From Polyrhizophydium stewartii (lineage: Eukaryota > Chytridiomycota > Chytridiomycetes > Rhizophydiales), in contig JADGIZ010000464.1 in assembly GCA_027604665.1 (NCBI GenBank), positions 1 to 13,286 of the forward strand: a stretch of 13,286 bases of DNA, written 5' to 3'. Both the position numbers and the translations under genes were made by a program. A model generated the notes under the pieces. That model was not told the DNA's origin. It was given only the letters and a program-made list of their open reading frames with translations, and did no database searches. Below are positions 1 to 8,900 of this stretch, in pieces. The stretch's first letter is position 1, and the number at the start of each line of letters is the position of its first letter.

Positions 1-3000
1 CTTCCCGCCCCACAACGCCAGGAGAGCTGGCACATTCCCACCTGCCAGAGCACGCCCCAGCATCGGCGCCGCCCGGCGCCGCCCCACCGCAGGCGGCCCC
101 GCCTTCGGGCCAGCTCGCGCGGGTGAGCCTTCGCCGCATCGGCTTGCTGCCTCCTGCGTGCTTCTGCCGGCTGACGCTTGCGCACAACTCCTCGCCAGAC
201 CTTTGCGCAGCGACCGCCAGAGGCGGATCGGCCCTCATCTCTCCCGCCTCTTTCGCGCCTGGTGCGTCTGGACTGCGCATTCGGCCTGAGCGCTCTCGGC
301 ACCTGCACCCCCCCCCAATCTCAAGGCTAATCTGCACGCACGACTCCAGAACGGGTCCGCAGATATCTTACACGGCCAGCCTGGGCAACTTCCACACCAC
401 CAGCCCGTGGTGCAGCACTCTCAGCATCCACACGTGCCGTCTCCGCACGCAGTGCAGTCACACCAGGCACAAACCCAACATGGTGCCGGGCCGTACCCGT
501 CGTTGCAAGGGCATCAGCAAGACCATCACTATCACCACCATTCATCACATCAGCAGCAGCCGCAGCAGCCGCAGCAGCTGCAACAAGCTTATTCAGGCTA
601 TCCGTCTTCCCGACCAGCGCCAGATCCGCCAAACTTGGACGCGCAGCACCAAACGTCCTACCAGCCCCACCACACAGCTCCGTACGCCCACCTTTCTCAC
701 TACTATCCGGGCGAGGTATGCTGCCGTGCTCTGGCTTACGTGATTGCTCGTGCCCTGTTGACCCAAAATGCTCCTTGCCCGCAAAGCCGATGGGGCCTTA
801 TTCGTATGCCCACCAACACGAGCCGCCACACGAGCATCCTGCACAGCAGCGTTTGAATTCACATGCAAGCCAACTGCATTCGCCACCGGACCCCAACTAC
901 ACGCAGCACTCGGCCCGTCACCTGGATTCCTACTACGGCGGCTCAGCAGCCTGGGTGGGTCTCAGCCACGGCTCGCATCAGTGCCTCCTAGCATGTCTGA
1001 CAAGCTTCGTCGCTTGTCTGCGCGCAGTCAATGCCACCTCCGGACCAGGACTATTATCGCTCTCAACACTATGCGCAAGGCCCTGTGAGTTGATTCCGCT
1101 GAACGTCGATTTCCATCGACCGTCACGACGATGATGCTGACAAGCAATCAATCCTAGTTGCACGCGCATCCCGCGTACGCACCACAGTATCACCATTCCG
1201 ACGCCCATCGCTTGCAGGACGGGTATCCGCAGCCAGACTCGTACTACAGCGCATACCACCACCAGCAGCAGCAGCAACAGCTGCAGCCTCCACCATCTCA
1301 GCCAACGCAACCGCACCATCCGCATGTCCATCCCCAGCATCCCAAGCACCAGCAGATTGGCCTGCATCAGCAGCATCAGCAGCACCCGCAAAACAGCAAC
1401 GCAATGCATGCCGCGTCGGCGCCACCGACACACAGCCCATCTATGCCGCCGCAAGCCTCGCCTCGGCCGTCGCCTCGCCAGTCGCCGTCTCCGGCAGCGC
1501 CGCGCTCCGGCTCGTATGGCCAGCCCCATCCGCAGCATTCTGTAGCTGCTGCGCTGCCGCAAGCCCAGCAGCAGCTGCCGCCACAACATTCCGAACATCA
1601 TCGCTACTACCAGCCGCCTCACCACGCCGCCGATGTGCCGCCTGTCCAGGCGTCGTCGGCATATCTTCGACCGTTCCATTCCTCGGAGCCTTCGCCTGCG
1701 CCTGCACAACATCAGGCGCAGCGTGCCCCTGCTTCACACACTGCAACACGACCCGCGGCGCATGCGCAGCGCCAGACCGAGTTATCGATGCAGCAGACAC
1801 GACCACCCTTGAAATCGTCGGTGCCGTTGTCGTCGGCATCGTCATCGTCAGCTTTGCGAGCGGTGCGAATGCCGGGCCGTTGTGTGTGAGGCGTATGGCA
1901 TCGGAGCTAACGAGTCGAACCTTCAACCCGCTCATATCGCCACTTTCTTATTCAGAACCAGCCCAAGAAAGCGCTCAAGCAAATGACGCTCCCGCAGCTT
2001 GCATCGCGCGAGCATGGCCCTGGACACAAGCAGACCTTTTCTGGCCCGCCCTTGCAGCCTATTGCGCCAGCCGCGGCTGTTGCCGGATCGGCAGACCGCC
2101 ACTCCAGCCCCCGTACCCCGGCAGCGGCCGAACGATCAGTGGCCGCAAGCGGCCATGCAGCTGCGCTGGCAACTTCGCCAAATCTCTTGCCGCCGAGTCA
2201 CACCGGACAGCCCGCACACGCGCCTGGAGCAGCCGATCCGAGTATCTCAACACACAACGCCGCGTCCATCATTGCAGCCATGTTGCTGGCAGGATCCTCT
2301 GTCAGCACAGCGGATGCTTCCGGAAGTTCAAGTGGCGGCGTCGTTCACGCGAACGCCATGACATCAGGCGCAAGCGGCGGATCCGACTCGGCCGAAGCCT
2401 CGACGTCTGGGGCGATGATGATGACCATCTCGCGCACACGGGCCAAGCCGTTCATCATGGACGATCTGGACAGCGACTTGCAGACCCTTGGCGTGCAGCG
2501 CGATCTCGTTGGCCTCACACCACTGCTTCCTGCCTCGCGCGCCGTGCTCGAGTCCAAGCACAACATCGACCCGGCCATGCTACTCGAGTTGCTCTCTGTT
2601 TTCCAGTTCTATGACGCGTTTGGCTCCGATGTGCTGGGGTACGAGCGAATCAAGGGATTCAGCTTTGGTGCGTATGTCGCCGACATGCCAGCAGATCGAC
2701 ATGCCAGCAGATCGTAGCCGCAGCCGTGCCCGCGTATATCATTTCTAACCATTGTGTCGCGCGTCGCAGGGATGGTTGTCGGTGCGCTCCGTCATCTCGA
2801 CACCCACTACTCGCTTCTACTTGGGATGTACTCGACCGCGCTGCGCAAGATGGAGAAAGATGCGCCGACAGACATGATCTTGGTGCAGTCCTTTCTTGGC
2901 GAGTACATTCGAGAGCTCCTGCCCGAGGCTGCTGCGATTTTGAACCAAGTCGAGGCTCCCGAAGTCTCGATCCGCACACACATTGCGATCCTTTCTCAGC

Positions 3001-5906
3001 TCGTCGCTTGGCTCACGGAAATGCCCGAATTCCACCAGCACATTTCTTCCGTCGATGCCATTGTCGCCAGTCTGCGCAAAACCTCGTCCGATCGCCAACC
3101 TGTCATTCAAGAGACCCTTGCTTCGATTTCGGCAATGGATGCCCAACTCGACGACTACTCCTCCAAGATAGATATCCTCGAGGCTGATATTCGGCGCGTT
3201 GTGCAATTCGGGCTCGAGGCGCACGATGCGGGAGATCCCGCTGGCATCGCAGCAGCGTCGAACGGTGGAGCGGCTCCCCCCGTAGCTGAGCCGATTGTAA
3301 ACGGCGTACCGACAGCCAAGACCGACTCGTCCGAGACGCCGGCGGAGACGGCTGGGGCTCGTCGCAACGTTCGCCAGCAGGCCCGTGCCAAGGCCGAGGC
3401 AGAGCGGGAGTATCTCCAGAAGCTGCGCTCTCAGCTGTCGGAGTTGCTGCGCGAGTACAACAGCCGGATAGCCGCGCGCGATAGCGCTGTGCGCAAGATC
3501 GACAGTCTCGAGACGGATGACTTTGAAGACCGCCACCGCATCATGTCGCTCTCCAGCGTCTCCAAAGGCCTTGGCGAGGCGCTGCTGGGGTTTGACCGAT
3601 ACGGACGCGCTTACTGGTGGATTACAGTCGAGCCCGAGAAGCTCTTGACGTACTCGGCTCGGCATGCAGGCCACAGCTCGGTGCAGAAGCGGCGTCGCGA
3701 GCCAACGTCTGCGACGGCATCGTCTGCGGAGTCGCCGAGTGGCACGCTCAGCGACGCCGGCGATGGCGACGAGACGCCAGCTGCGACCATGGCTACCGCT
3801 GCTGCCAAGCCGACGCCGGAAAGCGGTGGCGCTGCGCTGCGCAAGTCAGAGGGCAGTCGCGACAAGCTTTGGGACGGGGATCCGCCGCCGCCGAGATATG
3901 CGCCATCGCAGGTCTACGGCGTCATTGTCGAGCACAGCTTCTCAGCGCACGACGAAAACGATCCGACGCTTGCCCAGTTCACGACGGGGTGGTCGTACTT
4001 TGAGACTCTCGAGGATCTGTATGCGTTTTCTTCGTCGCTCTGCATCCGCGGAATCCGCGAGCGCAGCCTGCGAGCTGCCATCGAGCGTCGCTTTCTCGAC
4101 CTCCGCCTCCCGCAGGCACGGGACATGGAGCCGCGCGCAGCCCCAGAGTCGGCGCAGGCGGCATACGAAACCGCATCCCGGGCATTCCGCGACTTTGCAA
4201 GATGGCTGCTCGGTGTAACCGGAGGCTTGCCTCGCGACGCGACCACAGGCGCATTCTGCACCGACCCTGCGGTCATCGAGGCCCTTGTTGCCGAGACGTC
4301 TGCGTCGGTCGAGTTCATTGCGCCTCCGCCGCCAGTGCAGTGCGAACCCTTTACGCAGCACTTTGGCTTTGTTGCGCGCGACAAGCTGTTTGAGCTTGGC
4401 ACGTTATGCGAGATCGAAAGCGGCCTGCTTGACAAGATCCGCGATGGCAGCTTTGTGCCTTCGATTGAGAACCTCAAGGCTGCTGTCCACGCTTGGTGGC
4501 AGTCGCCGTCGGTCGCCAATTTAACTCTCGGCCATATTGAGGCGCTCGAACAAGTTTCCACGTTGTCGGGTCTGTACGAATGGTGCTGCGACTCGCAAGA
4601 CGAGATCACGGACGAGATCGAGCGCGCCGAGGAGACGATGGAGATGGAGCGCGAGCGCGAGCAGCGCGAGGCGCTGCGTGAACAGCAGCTCAACCAAAAG
4701 ACCACCCATCGTACGCGGTCGGGCCGGCGCGTCGCTCGGCCCTCATGGGGGCCCGAGGGCGACTCCTTGCAGCAGTCGGCCTCGACGGTGCATGTGCCGC
4801 CGGACCATGCGGCATCGGTCGCTGGCCCGACCGGTGCTGCCCACTCAAATGCAGAGGTTGCCGACTCGCTCGACAGCGAGATGGACAAGGATGCCGCTGA
4901 AAGAGAGACACCGCAAGCTCTGCAGGCATCGCAGCCGACGCTACCACCACCACCACCGCAGCAGCAGCCGCAGCAGCAGCCGCAGCCGCAGCCGCAGCAG
5001 CAGCGTGCAGCACGTAAACGGGTATCGGCGCGCCTGAGCTCTGCTTCAGCTCAATCGTCGACATTGACTGGCCAAGGCGCTGGTTCGCCTGCCGCGACCG
5101 AGGACGATCCCGACCCAGACAAGCCGGCCAAAAAGCGCAAGCGGTCGTTGCGCGACTCGATTGCTCGAAGGCGCGACAACGTCGAAGCCGCGCCGAGCGA
5201 CAATGGCGAAGAAGCCCGTAACGCGTCGGATAACGATGAGGCCGACGCACGCCGATCCGAGGACCTCGATACGAGCATCGATGTTGATAACTCTCTCGGC
5301 ATGGATCCCGCCAACGGCAGCAAGGCTCAAGTTGGCGATGATACTGAAACCTTGAGCCGCAGCGGCAGTCGCAGCCGCAGCCGCAGCCACGAGCCTGCCG
5401 ACCAAGTCAAGGTTGTTATTTCCAGGCAGCGCCCGGTCACTGCGGCTGCCGTGCCCGGCTCCTCATCGGCTGCGTCGGAGTCGAGCCAGCCATCGCTGCG
5501 GCAAAAGCGGCGCCTTGCGCGGCCCGCCAGCACTCTCCCAGACGACCAGTCAGTCGAGGCAGTCGAGGACGAGAAGCCGCCGGTTGCCAAGTCAAGCGCC
5601 GTGCCAGAACCAGCCGCGCCAGAGCCAGCAGGAATCAGGACGCGCGCTCGTGCACGACTGACGCCGAGATCCGCCCGTGGACCCGAACCAAGCGACGAGG
5701 TGGACAACTATACCGCAGCTGACACCGAGGCGGCTGATGGCGAGCCGCCGGCCGATGAACCAGACGACAGCGATCAAAGCCCTTATGGCACGCCGTCCCG
5801 AACGCAGACTCGATCTCAGGCCAAGCGGCTGGCACGCCCAGAGCCCGAGTCTGCGGACAAGGCCACCGGGCAAGTGCGCAAGAGCAGCCGCTTGAAGCGT
5901 GGCTAG
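1..5906 (+). CDS. DDT/WHIM-domain chromatin protein with prion-like Q/H-rich N-terminus (5' partial, 7 exons)
   Basis: Proposed exons are <1-122, 350-715, 787-954, 1028-1084, 1158-1862, 1956-2667 and 2770-5906 (TAG stop at 5904-5906), giving 1754 visible residues. The first five introns are phase 0 and the sixth is phase 1. No start codon is visible in the first exon's frame, so the 5' end lies outside the window. Visible residues 1 to about 470 are rich in Gln, His, Pro, Tyr and Ser and look disordered. A DDT-like domain spans about residues 676-745 (LLELLSVFQFYDAFGSDVLG, then GALRHLD across the last intron). A WHIM1-like helix follows at about 777-801 (ILSQLVAWLTEMPEF). The WSD/WHIM2 signature GFDRYGRAYWWI is at 983-994. 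A WHIM3/D-TOX-like part lies at about 1091-1151 (GWSYFETLEDLYAF...RGIRERSLRAAI). An acidic/basic coiled coil sits at about 1319-1353, followed by a charged tail with a KKRKR nuclear signal. In known families this domain order marks ISWI partner subunits (Acf1/BAZ/Itc1 type), so a nuclear nucleosome-remodelling role is inferred. I see no PHD finger or bromodomain. A WAC domain could lie upstream of the window. Confidence 0.78.
123..349 (+). other. Intron 1 of the DDT/WHIM gene (227 nt)
   Basis: This is the longest intron I infer here. The donor GTGAGC follows codon 120-122, a CTAAT branch-like site lies at 327-331, and the acceptor CCAG ends at 349. It joins two Pro/Ala/Gln-rich reading frames in phase 0. 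The flanking protein is low-complexity, so no conserved motif confirms the junction, and another acceptor is possible. I see no RNA gene or other structure inside it. Confidence 0.6.
521..586 (+). repeat. His-rich and CAG/CCG (poly-Gln/Pro) tract in exon 2
   Basis: In frame, 521-550 encodes a His run (DHHYHHHSSH) and 551-586 encodes QQQPQQPQQLQQ, mostly with CAG codons. It is a coding microsatellite in the low-complexity N-terminus, likely to vary in length between strains. Confidence 0.85.
1257..1286 (+). repeat. Coding CAG repeat (His-His-poly-Gln) in exon 5
   Basis: In-frame codons read HHQQQQQQLQ, using CAC and then mostly CAG with one CAA. It lies within a long Q/H/P/S-rich region (1158-1862) of the DDT/WHIM protein. 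Confidence 0.85.
2681..2712 (+). repeat. Perfect 16-bp tandem duplication inside intron 6
   Basis: The unit CGACATGCCAGCAGAT occurs at 2681-2696 and again, identically, at 2697-2712, followed by CG that starts a third copy. It lies within the intron 2668-2769, which interrupts the DDT domain. The splice assignment there is supported by reading-frame continuity (GFSF, then a G codon split across the intron, then MVVGALRHLD) and a CTAAC branch site near 2744. The duplication would be silent if the intron is spliced. Confidence 0.9.
4944..5003 (+). repeat. Poly-Pro followed by CAG/CCG poly-Gln/Pro tract in exon 7
   Basis: Five proline codons are followed by an alternation of CAG and CCG giving (QQQP)2 and then QPQPQQQ. 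It marks the start of the disordered C-terminal tail of the DDT/WHIM protein, just upstream of the KKRKR nuclear-localisation-like cluster encoded at 5130-5144. Confidence 0.85.
5353..5391 (+). repeat. Short Arg-Ser dipeptide repeat in the C-terminal tail
   Basis: The in-frame sequence encodes LSRSGSRSRSRSH using AGC/AGT and CGC codons. Such RS stretches are common in nuclear proteins and are typical targets of SR-protein kinases. That role is inference here. Confidence 0.75.
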
Positions 5907-5998
5907 CGAGGTCGGGCACGCACCGACCTGCCCGCCCTCACGCGCACTTCTGACCCATGTTTCTACACACTCACTTATGCACGATTGGGTCTGCGGCT
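5907..5998. other. Compact intergenic region between converging 3' ends
   Basis: Only 92 nt separate the stop of the plus-strand DDT/WHIM gene (5906) from the stop of the minus-strand chitin synthase (5999). Both 3' UTRs and polyadenylation sites must lie here or overlap the opposite gene. No clear AATAAA is visible on either strand in this gap. It holds one short hairpin: AGGTCGG at 5909-5915 and CCGACCT at 5923-5929, with a 7-nt loop. Confidence 0.8.
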
Positions 5999-8900
5999 TC
6001 ACTTTCGGTTCTGCAGACAGATGTAGGCGCTGCTGCCAATAAAGCGGACAATGGCGAGACCGGCGGTGCTCCACTGTCGAGCGCAGTATGCGTCAGATGG
6101 TGCAGATGCGGGGAGAGGCGAGCGGCGGCAACTGGGCGGTGGACGCACCAGCACAAACGTTAGAAAGGGGTTGAATGCGTTTGGATCTGTCGGGTTGATG
6201 CCAATGGGGGCGAGAATCTCGGTGCTCGTGAACACAACAAGCAGGGTGACGTTGGAAAGAAGCCAAAAGAGAACGACACGAGTGCGGAACGCCTTGAAGT
6301 AGTCCTCTTGCTGCATGGCGTTGCGGCTCCTGCGGTCGCGCCTCGCGGCGGCGTCTTCTCCGGGGCTCGGCTGCAGCGCATTCACAAAGTAGTTGTAGTT
6401 GGCGTCAATGTCTTTTTGGTTGACGGGCAAGTCGACCGTGACAACTTGGCCAGATTCGGTCTGCTGCGCGTGCACGGCGGCCGGCGGCTCCACAGGCTTG
6501 TTGTCGCCCTTGGTGCCCCAGGACACGTCGTGCAGGTTACAGAAGGCGTAGACCATAAGTATGTTGACAAACGATGGCAGCATCAACAGATACTGCACAA
6601 ATGAGGTCAACTGCGCATCGACAGCCGGTCAACCACGAGATGCTTGCGCGCGGCAGCCAGGATGACTGCCATGGCGCACCATGTGCCACGGGTCACCGTG
6701 CATGACCGACGCAAAGAGATACACGCCGTAAGTGGATGTCATTGAAAGGACAAGGTCGCGGAACGCGGGCTCGGCCAGCAGCCGCGTGAAGCCGAGCGCG
6801 CTGGACAGAGGCGTGCCGTCAGAGTTCTGCCCCATGGGCGTGATGGCGCGCTTGATGGCCATGTTGATGGTGAAGCCAGACATGTACAGCAGTGTGGCCA
6901 TGATCAGCGCAAAGAGAAGGAAGCAGAAGACGTAGAGATGCTTTGAGCCCTGCGGCCGGTTGCCCAGCGACGCGATGAAGATCATGATGAGCGCAAAGAG
7001 GTAGAGCTCACGCAGCGTGATGAACATGCCGCCGCCAAAGCCAAAGAATGGGTCCGTGATGCGCTGCTGGACGATGCGGATCGATAGAAAGTCTGAGGGG
7101 CCGGTTGCCGCCCACCCACGGTCAGATTGCGTATAGATTATTCAGCTACGGACAGCCACCCGCGTCTCACAAAATGCCAGGAAGAAGTTGGCAACTGCGA
7201 ACCAGTTGAACAACAGATTAACGACGTTGTCTGCGTGTTTGGATCAGCATCGAATCCTGGCTCTTTGGCTTGAAATGCCGCATTCTGCCTACAGAGCGTC
7301 AAAAACAGCAGCGCCATCTTTCGCCAGAAGGTGTGACCCGACCGGAAGATCTGGTAAAAGTGGATGATGGCGTGCAGGCCCGCAAAGAACGACCCGTTGA
7401 GCCAGCGGCGACGCTGAGCTGCAGCGGCCCGGTGGAGTTAACAGCAGGTTGTAGGAAAGCAGCCATGAGTGCACTGAAACACACAAATATACTCGGGCAC
7501 CGAGTCGGGCACGTCTGTCTCGGCCTTTGCGCGCTGATGCACCGCAAGAATCAGCCAAAGTACAAATCCAAGATCTTGCAGAGAGTGTCTCTCACCTTGA
7601 CATACCGCAGAACCCATGCCTCATCTCGCTTTGTGACGAGCTCAAAGCACAAGATGCGGTCCTCAGCAAGGTACATATTCGCCATGGTGAGGTTCGGCCC
7701 TCCGTGCATCTTCTCTCCCATAAAGTACTTTTCAAGTGGCCCTGTTCCGTCTCCGCGATGCTGCAGCGCGCGATAGCGGTACGCCGAGAACGCGCCAGGC
7801 AGAACACTGATGAACCCAAACACCGACTCAAACGGCTTGTCGAGGATGTTGGACATTTTGTACTCAAAGTTCTGCGCAGCCACGAGCGGGTTGAACAGCT
7901 TGGCGGAGCATCGGCCCTGCTCGGCATAGATCTCTCCACACGCGCCTGCGACATTGTGGTTGTGATCAAACTCTGCATGGCCGTCAGCGCGCTCAGTTGT
8001 GGCGGTGCCTTCCAGGAAACTCTGAAGCACATCGCACCCTTCCACAGGTAGTACAGCGAGCGCTCTGTAGGCTTGGTGCCCACGTCAATCAAGACGCAGA
8101 CGTTTGGATTGAGGATTCGACCAAAAGCGTTGAAAAACCAGCGGTGACTGTTGATCTTCTTTGCGTTCCTTTCCTTGAGACAAAAGAGCACCTGCACAGG
8201 AAAGTGGGTCGTGTCTTCCTCTGCTTGGCAATCAGCACCCGCGAAAGCGCACAAGGTCAGATAGCAACGAACGCACTGCGCACGCTAATCTGGCTGTTGA
8301 AGTAGACCGAGGTTGTATACTCGAATACGTGTGCGGATACATCTGCGCTTCGGAACACTGAGTCAGACTTGAGCTCTGTCGCGGCTCGAGGTGCCAGCGG
8401 CTCTGACCTTGGTCGTTGATGGACGTCTTGATGAGCCCCTCTTGATAAACACCCAAAACTCCAAGCGTCGCCAGCGTCTTTTGGTGTATCTTTGATCGGC
8501 CGTCTGACACGAGGCACACGACAATCTTCTTCCACCCGTCTGGACCCCACACGGGCGAGCCTGTCTTTTTGCACAGGTAGTCGATGTTGCGGCGCAGGCT
8601 CTTCCACGTCTTGAGGAACATGGCCTCATCCTCGTTGTACATGGTCACGACTATGAACAGCTCTGTTGTGCGGTTCTCCTCTCCCTGGCGTAAGCTGGAT
8701 CGCACGAGGCCACAGGCGGTTCAGCAAGACGCGTCGTTGTCAGTGCGCGGCAGACGCGACCAGCACGCACTAGTAACCTCGCTCGTAGAACTCGTCAGGG
8801 TCGCCGACGACGGCCGTATCTGCCCACAGCGCCGATGCGTGTGTGAGCCGTCCATTATCGAGCACTCAGAGGCAAGCACGGCAGCAACCGACATCGCAGG

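Noticed and set aside
978..1712. Minus-strand open frame rich in Arg/Leu/Met opposite the Q-rich exons
   Set aside because: Its composition is what reverse-complemented CAG/CAC repeats produce. It crosses well-supported introns of the plus-strand gene and has no family resemblance.
3914..4888. Long antisense open frame (about 324 codons) opposite the DDT/WHIM gene
   Set aside because: It is a Ser/Arg-rich mirror of a GC-rich coding exon, with no recognisable domain. The sense strand carries the conserved WHIM-type motifs.
5909..5929. Hairpin after the DDT gene stop as a bacterial-type terminator
   Set aside because: The genes are spliced eukaryotic nuclear genes, and the stem has no poly-T tail.
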